7,437 bases of DNA from Bacteroidales bacterium UBA3663 (GTDB lineage Bacteria > Bacteroidota > Bacteroidia > Bacteroidales > UBA3663): positions 1 to 7,437 of the forward strand of contig DFJU01000061.1 of the NCBI GenBank assembly GCA_002373755.1. Reading direction: 5' to 3'. Below, one piece after another: positions 1 to 6,400 of the stretch. The notes under the pieces are model-generated. The model did no database searches and was not told the origin of the DNA. It worked only from the letters and a program-made list of their open reading frames with translations. Position 1 is the stretch's first letter; each line of letters starts with the position of its first letter. A program made the translations under genes and the position numbers.

Positions 1-1195
1 TGATGGCACCCGTGCCGTAGCCGGCGAGGACGTATTCGGACACCCAAATCGGGATGTTGTCGCCCGTAATCGGGTTGACGGCGTAGGCTCCGGTGAAGAC
101 GCCCGTCACCTCGTGTGCTGCCTGACGGTCGCGCTCGGTCTTGCGCTTGCATGCCTCAAGGTAGGCATCGACTTCGGCTTTCTTGTCCGATGTGACGACC
201 TGCTGCACATACTTGCTCTCGGGAGCCAATACCATGAAGGTCACGCCGAACATCGTGTCGGCTCGCGTAGTGAAGATGGTGAACTCAAGTCCGTCCTTGG
301 TGGCAGGATTATCGTTGGGCACCACCTTGAACTGTGCCTCGGTTCCCTCGCTGCGACCAATCCAGTTGCGCTGTGTCTCCTTGATTGAGTCGCTCCAGTC
401 GATGGTCTCCAGACCATCCAGCAGGCGCTGGGCATAGGCCGAAACGCGCAGACACCACTGACGCATCACACGTTGCTCGACAGGAAAACCGCCACGCTCC
501 GATACACCGTTCACTACCTCGTCGTTGGCCAGCACCGTTCCCAATTCCGGACACCAGTTGACCATCGTCTCGCCCAGGTAGGCGATGCGGTAGTTCATCA
601 AGACCTGCTGTTTTTTCTGCTCGTCCCATGAGTTCCACTCGTCGGCGGAGAAGTCAAGTTCCTTGGTGCAGGCGGCATTCAGTCCCTTGGTGCCCTCCGT
701 CTCAAATCGGCTGATGAGGTCGGCGATTGGCAGAGCCTTCTGCTCCTTGTAGCTGTAGAACGAGTTGAACATCCGGCTGAATGCCCACTGTGTCCACTTG
801 TAGTAGCCCGGCTCGCAGGTGCGCACCTCGCGGTTCCAGTCGAAGCAGAAACCGATGCGGTCAAGCTGCTCGCGGTAGCGGGCAATGTTCTTCTCGGTGG
901 TTACGGCAGGATGCTGACCCGTCTGGATGGCATACTGCTCAGCAGGCAGACCGTAAGCGTCATAGCCCATTGGGTGCAACACATTGAAACCGCACAGACG
1001 CTTGTAGCGGCTGTAGATGTCGCTGGCGATATAGCCTAAAGGGTGACCGACGTGGAGGCCTGCTCCAGATGGATAGGGGAACATGTCGAGCACATAGCAC
1101 TTTGGGCGGCTGTGGTCAATTTCGACCTGATAGGTCTTCTCGTCGCGCCAACGCTGCTGCCATGACTGTTCGATGGACTTGAAGTTGTATTCCAT
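1..1195 (-). CDS. leuS: Leucyl-tRNA synthetase, N-terminal 398 residues (C-terminus beyond window)
   Basis: This class I aminoacyl-tRNA synthetase charges tRNA-Leu in the cytoplasm. The reading frame opens at the ATG at 1195-1193 ([12 protein letters not shown]) and runs off the left edge, giving 398 full codons of a protein usually over 800 residues long. The class I HIGH motif appears as HVGH at residues 48-51, after PYPSGAGL. Residues of about 155-205 form an insertion of the type I associate with Bacteroidota Leu[19 protein letters not shown] is at 214-230. The CP1 editing domain starts near 283, with the threonine-rich TTRADT at 309-314. The window stops inside the conserved GYGTGAI motif (392-398). 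The KMSKS loop and anticodon-binding domain are not visible. The start is supported by a family-typical N-terminus and an A-rich leader without Shine-Dalgarno, which is common in this phylum. It is probably transcribed from its own promoter in the 178-bp gap and not part of the hmu operon. Identification is very secure. Confidence 0.97.
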   Translation of the reverse strand, partial: MEYNFKSIEQSWQQRWRDEKTYQVEIDHSRPKCYVLDMFPYPSGAGLHVGHPLGYIASDIYSRYKRLCGFNVLHPMGYDAYGLPAEQYAIQTGQHPAVTTEKNIARYREQLDRIGFCFDWNREVRTCEPGYYKWTQWAFSRMFNSFYSYKEQKALPIADLISRFETEGTKGLNAACTKELDFSADEWNSWDEQKKQQVLMNYRIAYLGETMVNWCPELGTVLANDEVVNGVSERGGFPVEQRVMRQWCLRVSAYAQRLLDGLETIDWSDSIKETQRNWIGRSEGTEAQFKVVPNDNPATKDGLEFTIFTTRADTMFGVTFMVLAPESKYVQQVVTSDKKAEVDAYLEACKRKTERDRQAAHEVTGVFTGAYAVNPITGDNIPIWVSEYVLAGYGTGAI

Positions 1196-1373
1196 ATTCT
1201 TGTTTTTGATTAGAAAATTCGGCTCAAAATGGCACTTTTTCTTAAAATGCGCGCAAATATACGGAAATAATCGCTTGCGTGGTAAACGATGCGCCTAAAT
1301 TTGCCGTACACGCGAGCCAACGGGACACAGCCTCGCCGATATGAAAAGGTTGAATGACAGCATTTTCCCCGAA
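1196..1373 (-). other. hmuV-leuS intergenic gap (178 bp)
   Basis: The half nearer leuS carries the promoter candidate and an A-rich leader. The half nearer hmuV shows no convincing terminator. The best local pairing is a 5-bp stem (1312-1316 with 1332-1336) with a 15-nt loop and no following U-tract. The end of the hmu transcript is therefore not defined by anything obvious, and some read-through into leuS is possible. I see no small ORF or RNA gene here. Confidence 0.6.
1254..1288 (-). promoter_or_regulatory. Candidate Bacteroidota-type promoter for leuS
   Basis: On the minus strand TATATTTG (1261-1254) matches the Bacteroidota -7 consensus TAnnTTTG exactly. Twenty-one bases upstream lies GTTTAC (1288-1283), a weak match to the -33 TTTG element with a spacing that fits the known range. 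A start a few bases downstream of the -7 box would give a leader of roughly 50 nt before the leuS ATG at 1195. I found no other exact TAnnTTTG on the minus strand in the three intergenic gaps. This is a motif match plus position, not proof of transcription. Confidence 0.55.
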
Positions 1374-1715
1374 CTACTCAGGCACGTAGATGATTTCGCC
1401 GTTCTCCAGCTGATAGGCTGTGCCGACGCGTTTGCCCTTTGCGCCCGACTGCTGCGACTGGTCCTCGCTCGGGGTGTAACGGTCGATGCGTTGGCCCTGC
1501 TTGGTGATGATTTCCATGTTGTCCTTGCCCGGATTCTTGACCATCGTGAAGTCCTCCTGCGAGAACATCTCGGTCATGTCGTAGCGGGTGACGAGTGCCA
1601 CCATCAGAGCGACGGCAAAGACCATCGCCACGTCAAAGAGGTTGGACACGACCGACATCGGATCGTCCTCTTCGTCCAATGCACCGAATGGAGTGTTGTT
1701 ACGTCGTTTCAGCAT
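1374..1715 (-). CDS. hmuV: HmuV-like DUF2149 protein, ExbD-like membrane anchor subunit
   Basis: This 113-residue protein has one membrane segment (about 22-43) and belongs by appearance to the DUF2149 family. An acidic cytoplasmic N-terminus (LDEEDDP at 13-19) precedes the segment LFDVAMVFAVALMVALV. That segment closely resembles the E. coli ExbD transmembrane helix (FIDVMLVLLIIFMV), with Asp28 in the place of the essential ExbD Asp25. Residues 44-113 would be periplasmic and end in GTAYQLENGEIIYVPE, the kind of terminus I associate with this family. The inferred role is the proton-conducting partner of HmuU in a TonB-ExbB-ExbD-like motor serving haem handling. The start at 1715-1713 overlaps the end of hmuU by 7 bp, so the two are probably translationally coupled. 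It is the last gene of the cluster, matching hmuYRSTUV order. The stop is TAG at 1376-1374. The family call is firm; the motor role is inference. Confidence 0.88.
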   Translation of the reverse strand: MLKRRNNTPFGALDEEDDPMSVVSNLFDVAMVFAVALMVALVTRYDMTEMFSQEDFTMVKNPGKDNMEIITKQGQRIDRYTPSEDQSQQSGAKGKRVGTAYQLENGEIIYVPE

Positions 1716-2293
1716 AGCAGGTCGGCAAGGAATTGAAGGTTGACACGGTCGTGCTGGTACCAGCGCGACTTGACTTGGCCGGTGATGAAGCCGATGGCAG
1801 CCGAAAACAGTCCGACGACCGTCGTAGCAAAGGCCACCTGCATGTTGTAGGCCATCGAAGCAATGTCGCCCGAAGCCAGTCCGACCAGCGCCGGCCCCAT
1901 CGGGATGAGCGTGCCCATCAGGCCGAGCATCGGTCCCATCTTGGCCAATGTCTTGCTCGACGCGAGGTCATCGGCCGCAGCAATCTCGAAGTCGGACAGC
2001 AGTTTCTGCAAGTGCGCCTCGCTGTCGCGGTGGGCGAGCATCTGGCGCATGTAGTTTATGGCCAATGAACCGTCACCGTCCGGCAGTCGGTCGGCCAACG
2101 ATGCGACATTGTCGGCCGTAAGCTGCTCAAAAACGGACTTGCACTGCGCCGCCGACTTGCGCACGGCAAGATATTGGCCGAAAAAGTTGCCGACGAGCAG
2201 CAGCGCGCGTCCGAACAACAGAATCAGCAGAATGATGACCGGCACAAGCAGTCCGGTGGAAATCCAATAGAGGATGTCGGAAATGTAGTTCAT
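1709..2293 (-). CDS. hmuU: HmuU-like MotA/TolQ/ExbB proton channel family protein
   Basis: This 194-residue inner-membrane protein has the ExbB/TolQ layout: TM1 at about 11-36, a cytoplasmic domain at 37-115, TM2 at about 117-140 and TM3 at about 151-172. The family signature runs from KMGPMLGLMGTLIPMG (118-133) to AFATTVVGLFSAAIGF (154-169). By alignment from memory, Thr128 and Thr158 correspond to ExbB Thr148 and Thr181, which line the proton path. It should form a pentamer-like channel around HmuV and use proton motive force to drive a partner in the envelope. The start ATG at 2293-2291 has no Shine-Dalgarno, which is ordinary in Bacteroidota. It follows hmuT after a 275-bp repeat-bearing gap and overlaps hmuV by 7 bp (ATGCTGA). 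The family assignment is firm. Which machine it energises (the HmuR receptor, HmuS, or both) cannot be told from sequence. Confidence 0.92.
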   Translation of the reverse strand: MNYISDILYWISTGLLVPVIILLILLFGRALLLVGNFFGQYLAVRKSAAQCKSVFEQLTADNVASLADRLPDGDGSLAINYMRQMLAHRDSEAHLQKLLSDFEIAAADDLASSKTLAKMGPMLGLMGTLIPMGPALVGLASGDIASMAYNMQVAFATTVVGLFSAAIGFITGQVKSRWYQHDRVNLQFLADLLC

Positions 2294-2342
2294 ACTGAAT
2301 TAGTTATGAAATAAGAAATAAGAATTAAGAGTTGATTTTCAT

Positions 2343-2370
2343 CACCGAATTAAGACGAATTGATACGAAA
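2343..2370 (+). repeat. Left arm of hmuT-hmuU inverted repeat
   Basis: This is the left copy of the CACCGAATTAA-ACGAATTGA-ACGAAA motif, with an extra G and an extra T relative to the right arm. In the minus-strand transcript it would pair with the 2541-2566 arm to close a stem of about 26 bp with two bulges around a 170-nt loop. A looser third copy in the same orientation (CCGAATCAAACGAATCAAG) starts at 2397. Confidence 0.75.
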
Positions 2371-2540
2371 AAATCTTCACTACGCGAGTTTTGTCTCCGA
2401 ATCAAACGAATCAAGACAATTTTAAAGGACGTTCTAAAAATCAAGAATTTGAGAATTAAGAGAATTCTAATCTACTGATATTCAGAATTGTTAAGAATTC
2501 GAGATTCGTTTCAATTTCAAGGACATCCCACAATAGTCCA

Positions 2541-2566
2541 TTTCGTTCAATTCGTTTAATTCGGTG
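2541..2566 (-). repeat. Right arm of hmuT-hmuU inverted repeat
   Basis: Read on the minus strand, this arm begins immediately after the hmuT stop codon (2571-2569). It matches the left arm at all 26 positions once two insertions in the left arm are allowed. It consists of the repeated unit ACGAATT with slight variation, so part of the similarity may reflect short internal repetition. Confidence 0.75.
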
Positions 2567-2568
2567 TT

Positions 2569-3252
2569 TTAATTTGATTTTGGGGTCTTCTTCCGCCGAC
2601 AGAACCCGATTGCGCCCATCACGACGACGAGCACGGCGACGCCAGCGAGGGCCTTCAGGTCGATGTCCGATGTGCCGGCAGCCGCAGTGCGACCGTTGAC
2701 CGTGGCCACGATGCCGAGCACCGCCATCAGCGCATTGGACAAGAAGAAGACCTCAAGCCGCAATTCGCGTTCGGGGATGAGCCACCGCACAGCCCAAGTG
2801 AGCGCAGGGACGATGATGGCGACGATTGCGGCCAATGTCCAGGCCACGTAGCGGAACTCGATGCCAGAGCTGCGGAACATGCACTGCGTCTCGATGTAGA
2901 AGAGCACGGCGAAAATCAGCAGGCCGGGAAACCAGCGCAGGGCGCGGTAGAGCCACACCGTGCGCCGCCGCACGCGTCCCGACGTCATCAGGTGGACGGC
3001 CATCAGACAATAGGCCATCTGGACGACGACCTCGACGGTGAGCACGACGGCCGTATCGAGCATCAGCGCGGGATTGGCCAGCCAGTCGCGTATCTGCGTC
3101 CGGCTCTGTTCGATGGCCATCGGCCACGCAAAAGCCACAAAGAGTGCGGCCACGAGCGATGTGACTACCACCACGGCGGGGCGGCGATAGCTCTGCTTCA
3201 ACACGAAGTTGAGGCACACCAGCAGGATTATGGCAAAGACGATGGATTGCAT
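2569..3252 (-). CDS. hmuT: HmuT-like polytopic inner-membrane protein of unknown function
   Basis: This 227-residue hydrophobic protein has about six or seven predicted membrane helices (roughly 3-18, 25-46, 64-90, 107-123, 133-159, 168-186, 201-217). Basic loops (RVRRR at 93-97) and a basic tail (CRRKKTPKSN) suggest a cytoplasmic C-terminus. I recognise no enzyme or transporter motif. The name rests on position between hmuS and hmuU in the hmuSTUV order. I chose the ATG at 3252-3250 because a hydrophobic helix starts at once and because GGAGG at 3264-3260 sits 7 nt upstream. The frame stays open up to an ATG at 3402, but the extra 50 residues are translated repeat sequence. An ATG at 3267 (adding MGGGL) is possible but would remove the well-placed Shine-Dalgarno. 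Its job may be a membrane platform for HmuS or for the HmuUV motor; that is inference. Confidence 0.8.
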   Translation of the reverse strand: MQSIVFAIILLVCLNFVLKQSYRRPAVVVVTSLVAALFVAFAWPMAIEQSRTQIRDWLANPALMLDTAVVLTVEVVVQMAYCLMAVHLMTSGRVRRRTVWLYRALRWFPGLLIFAVLFYIETQCMFRSSGIEFRYVAWTLAAIVAIIVPALTWAVRWLIPERELRLEVFFLSNALMAVLGIVATVNGRTAAAGTSDIDLKALAGVAVLVVVMGAIGFCRRKKTPKSN

Positions 3253-3259
3253 GAGACCC

Positions 3260-3264
3260 CCTCC
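3260..3264 (-). promoter_or_regulatory. Shine-Dalgarno of hmuT, embedded in a dispersed repeat
   Basis: GGAGG (minus strand 3264-3260) lies 7 nt before the hmuT ATG at 3252. Such a strong site is unusual in Bacteroidota, where Shine-Dalgarno sequences are mostly absent. The motif comes from repeat copy A (3255-3283), so it may be a by-product of the repeat that has been put to use. In RNA it can pair either with the copy C arm or with the nearby CCTCCCC tract, both of which would hide it. Confidence 0.6.
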
Positions 3265-3267
3265 CAT

Positions 3268-3283
3268 CCTCCCCGAGGGGAGG
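3268..3283. other. Perfect GC-rich hairpin just upstream of hmuT
   Basis: CCTCCCC-GA-GGGGAGG is a 7-bp perfect stem (6 bp with a realistic 4-nt loop). Its foot lies 15 nt before the hmuT start codon and just upstream of the Shine-Dalgarno. It has no U-tract on the minus strand, so it is not a classical terminator. It competes with the long A-C stem for the same bases. Confidence 0.6.
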
Positions 3284-3339
3284 AGATTAAAAAGTTTGCT
3301 ATATTCATTAATAATGACTGAAATTTTGTACCGTATGGG

Positions 3340-3365
3340 CAGACCCCTCCCCTCGGGGTCCTCGC
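3340..3365 (+). repeat. GC-rich dispersed repeat, copy B (partial)
   Basis: CAGACCCCTCCCCTCGGGG (3340-3358) repeats at 3390-3408 with 18 of 19 bases identical and a period of exactly 50 bp. It is in the same orientation as copy C but diverges after CGGGG, so it is a truncated copy. It also contains its own small inverted repeat, GACCCC (3342-3347) with GGGGTC (3355-3360). Confidence 0.7.
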
Positions 3366-3389
3366 AGCGGTCGGAACGATTATGAAAAA

Positions 3390-3424
3390 CAGACCCCTCC
3401 ACTCGGGGAGGTCGGGAGGGGGTC
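3390..3424 (+). repeat. GC-rich dispersed repeat, copy C
   Basis: This is the full-length copy, ending 11 bp past the hmuS stop codon. It begins CAGACCCCTCC and ends GGGAGGGGGTC. Its bases 3396-3424 are inverted relative to copy A (3255-3283). It also has internal complementarity: GACCCCTCC at 3392-3400 can pair with 3416-3424 with one bulge. Confidence 0.8.
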
Positions 3425-3435
3425 GTTATTATTTC

Positions 3436-6400
3436 TCACTTCCTCCTCCTCTTCACCAGCAGCGCGACAATCACGACGAATGCGGCGACAATGCCGACCA
3501 CGACGAGGTTGCTCACCGAGGTTGTCTCCTCGTCGGCAGCGAGTGAGGTCGATTCGCGCTTCAGCACCTTGCCGTCGGCCGTAGCGACCTGCGCCTCGCG
3601 CGTCCGGCTGATCTGGTCGCGGTACTGTTGGGCGTCGGCCGATGAGACCTTGCTGGCGATGAAGTCGCGTAGCTTCGTGTTGTCGCACACGCGCTGCGAA
3701 CCGTTGGCGCCGAACTGGGCCACGAGCTCGGTGTGGAGGCGTGCCACATTGGCCAACATCTCGTCCGATGCCTTCCAATAGCCCTTGCGCGCCGACTCCA
3801 TCATCACGGCGGTCATCTCCTGGAGCGCGGCCGGATTCTTGGACTCGAAGAAGCGGCGGGTCGAGAGCTGGAACTTGTCGGCCACATAGACGTCGTAGAT
3901 TTCGTCCCACATCTCGTTGTCGATCACGTCGGGCTTCATCACGTTCCAGCCGAAGGTGTTCTCGACGAGTTCAGCGAAACCGCTGGCGTCCGATGCGCCG
4001 CCCTTCATCTTCTCGGCGATGTAGGCCGGATTGAACAGCGTCGTGCGGCTCTCCACGCCGATGGCCTCCTTGACCTCCTGCATCCTCATGCGGTTGCGGT
4101 TTCGGTAGTCCGACAGGTAGGCGTCGGGGTCTTTGCCGGTCACGTTGCGCACGGTCATGTTCATGCCGCCCATGAATTCATAGACGTGGTCGAGCGACAG
4201 TGCGCCCCACGTGTTCGACTGGCGCGGCTGGATGACGGCGTCGGTGTTGGCCAATGCCGCTTCGAACGCGAACTGGCGCATCTCCTCCCAGCTGCCCTCC
4301 TTGCCGTAGAATGCGCCCATGTTGTTCAGATAGACCTCGGCCAATGCTCCCTCGTCGTCCCAGCGGTCGCTCGCCATCGTCATGCCCTGGATGCCGGTGC
4401 CGTAGTTGCCGTTCATGCCGCCGAACACGCGGTAGGTCGATGTCTCGCGCGCCTCCTTGGGCGACAGGCCCTTCTCGATCAGGATGCGTTCCGACTCGCG
4501 CACGCCATCGGCCACAAGGTTCGGGAACTTGTCATCGTTGGCCGATGCCGCCATCTCGACCGCACGGCTGAGCAGGAAGAGGCGCGATGCGGCCAGGTCG
4601 CGTAGCTGACCCGAAGTCTGCACCACGACGTCGATGCGCGGCCGACCCAGCTCTTCCGACGGGATGAGGCGGATGTCGGTCACACGGCCGAAGGCATCGC
4701 GGATTGGTTCGACGCCGAGCATATAGAGGCATTGTGCGATGGTTGCGCCGCCCGTCTCGATGAATTCGCTCGACCAGAGCGTGTAGCTCACCTTGCGCGG
4801 GATGCTGTCGTTGTGACGCTGGCGGTAGAGGTTAATCGTCCCCTCGGCCAGCTCCTTGCCCCGCTCCCACGCCAGTTCCGTCGGACACGCCTCGCTGTTC
4901 ACGCCATAGAGGTTGCGTCCCGTCGGCACGGCCTGCGGATTGCTGATGACGTCACCGCCCGGCGATGGAGCCGTATAGCCGCCGTCGAGCGCGTTCAGCA
5001 TGGAGCGCAGTTCTACTGCGGGCGATGTGGCCAATGCCTCACGGTAGGCCGCGACGTTGCGCACGGTACGTTCCACTTCAAGCACTACGCGGGCCAGTTC
5101 CTTGTCCTCCGGCGTGAGCATTGCGGCCTCGGCAACCTTATCGACGATGCGCTGCATGGCTGGCGGGATGTTGGCCATCTTGTGGGCCGATGCGTTGTCC
5201 GATGCCGCTGCCCCGTCGCCACCCTTGCCCATCATGGCGGCCTTCATCTTCTTGAGCTGTTCGGGCGACGCGCCCATCATCTTGGCCACAGCGAGCGCCT
5301 TCTTCGGGTCCATGCCCTTGCCCATCTCGCGCATCTTGTTGCGCTGTTCGGGGGTTATGGTCGATGCCGTTGCCGTCGTGTCCGATGCCGTTGCAGCCGA
5401 ATCCTTATGGCCGACGGGCACCGACTTGCGCGCACCCGGCATCTCGCCCGCCATCGACATCATCATCGACATCATCTGCTGCGGAGCCTTCTGCACCGAG
5501 TCAACGTGGCGGGCGCGGCGAAGGTCATCGGCCGTAATCCCGGCAATGCGGCAGATTTCGACGTCGGTCACATCGGTCGTGCGGTTGAGCAGCGTGGTGA
5601 CCAGCGAACGTACCGGCGTGAGGTAGCGTGCGGTGAACTGCGCGGCGTGTTTCTCCACATCGGCCGCAACCCGACCGCGCTGCTTGTCGAGTGTGCAGAG
5701 GCTGTAGGCAATCGGGTCGGTCGCCATCGCATAGACCGAAGTGCGGATGCGTTCGGCCTCGTAGGGCACGCCGAGCGTGTAGCTCATGCCCGTCACCTTC
5801 TCGTTGCACAGCTCTTCGGCAAATGCCTCGATGCGGGCGATTTCGTCGGCGCTGTAGGGCTGCGAGAGCACCGAGTCGAGACGCAGTTCGCGGTGGATGC
5901 CCATCTGCACAGTGAGTCGTTTTATGGCCAATGCGCCACGTTCGTCAGGCTGGCGGTCGTAGGCCTCGATGGCCTCGCTTAGGCGGCGGTAGGTGTCGCG
6001 CAGCCGGCTCTCCATGAAGGGCGGCGTGAGGTAGGACGTGAGGCTGGCGTAGGTGCGGCGCTTGGCAATCATGCCCTCGCCCACGTTGCCGATGGTGTAG
6101 AAATAGAAGTGCGGCAGCGTGCCCACCAGACGGTCGCTCCAGCAGTCCTGCGAGAGGGCGACCTGCTTGCCCGGCGTATATTCAAGCGAGCCGTGCGTGC
6201 CGAAGTGGATCAGTGCGTCGGCCCCGAATCCGCGCTGCGCCCAGAGGTACTGCGCGATGTAGGGATAGGGCGGTGCGGCCAATGTGCCATGCACCATCTT
6301 GAACGAGTCGCTGCCGGTGCCGGCCGGCATCTGCGGCATCAGCACGATGTTGCCCAACTGCACCACGGGAAGGCCGAGATGGTCGTCGTCGAGCGCGAAG

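Larger units (their letters stand above)
2294..2568. repeat. AT-rich element with terminal inverted repeats between hmuT and hmuU
   Basis: This 275-bp gap is strikingly AT-rich beside its GC-rich neighbours. It is bounded by an inverted repeat: the left arm 2343-2370 begins CACCGAATTAAGACGAATTG, and the right arm 2541-2566, read on the minus strand, begins CACCGAATTAAACGAATTGA. The arms are identical apart from two single-base insertions in the left arm. The right arm starts 2 bp past the hmuT stop. A nested inverted pair lies inside (2403-2412 with 2503-2512, nine bases complementary). There are also an exact 11-bp direct repeat AGAATTAAGAG (2321-2331 and 2452-2462), two GAATTC sites, and a small hairpin CTGA-TAT-TCAG at 2475-2485. 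No ORF is credible. It could be a miniature element, a dispersed intergenic repeat, or an RNA structure that separates expression of hmuT from hmuUV. Confidence 0.75.
3255..3283 (-). repeat. GC-rich dispersed repeat, copy A
   Basis: Read on the minus strand this copy is the inverted partner of copy C (3396-3424): 26 of 29 positions agree. The agreement is blocks of 11, 10 and 5 bases separated by a 2-base and a 1-base mismatch. It contains a local hairpin and the hmuT Shine-Dalgarno. The motif (GACCCCCTCCC followed by CCTCCCCGAG) resembles GC-rich intergenic repeats I associate with Bacteroidales genomes; that is recollection, not a search result. Confidence 0.8.
3253..3435. other. hmuS-hmuT intergenic gap built of repeats (183 bp)
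   Basis: Copies A and C face each other around a 112-bp centre that contains copy B and an AT-rich tract (about 3287-3330). This is the layout expected of a small element with terminal inverted repeats, or of two inserted copies of an intergenic repeat. On the transcript it would fold into a long GC-rich stem. I see no Bacteroidota-type promoter and no credible small gene in it. Confidence 0.7.
5119..5481 (-). other. Met-rich insertion within HmuS
   Basis: Visible residues 653-773 contain 18 methionines, mostly in two clusters: QQMMSMMMSM (653-662) and a helical stretch with KMMGASPEQLKKMKAAMMGK (719-738). An Ala/Ser/Thr/Asp linker (680-694) lies between them. The stretch interrupts the CobN fold and looks like an exposed, flexible domain. 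The helical part vaguely recalls STI1-type or SRP M-domain sequences, but I do not claim homology. It might bind metal or haem through thioether sulphurs, or a partner protein. Confidence 0.7.

Noticed and set aside
2417..2424. TAAAATTG on the minus strand as a -7 promoter box for hmuU
   Set aside because: It has one mismatch to TAnnTTTG within a very AT-rich tract where such matches are expected by chance, and I saw no convincing -33 element.
3268..3283. GC-rich hairpin as an intrinsic terminator after hmuS
   Set aside because: On the minus strand it is followed by GGAUGGGAGG, not a U-run, and sits directly before the hmuT start.
3253..3402. N-terminal extension of hmuT to an ATG at 3402
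   Set aside because: The extra 50 residues are translated intergenic repeat, lack hydrophobic or family character, and the ATG at 3252 has a well-spaced Shine-Dalgarno and begins directly with a membrane helix.
3340..3424. Short repeats at 50-bp spacing as a CRISPR array
   Set aside because: Only two same-orientation units exist, one truncated, with a third copy inverted, and there are no cas genes. They are dispersed palindromic repeats.
3733..4605. A 290-codon open frame on the plus strand
   Set aside because: Same situation: antisense to hmuS, low-complexity composition and no recognisable family.
4732..5982. A 416-codon open frame on the plus strand
   Set aside because: It lies wholly inside hmuS on the opposite strand, is rich in His and Arg with no domain, and is the kind of open frame GC-rich codon use creates antisense to a real gene.
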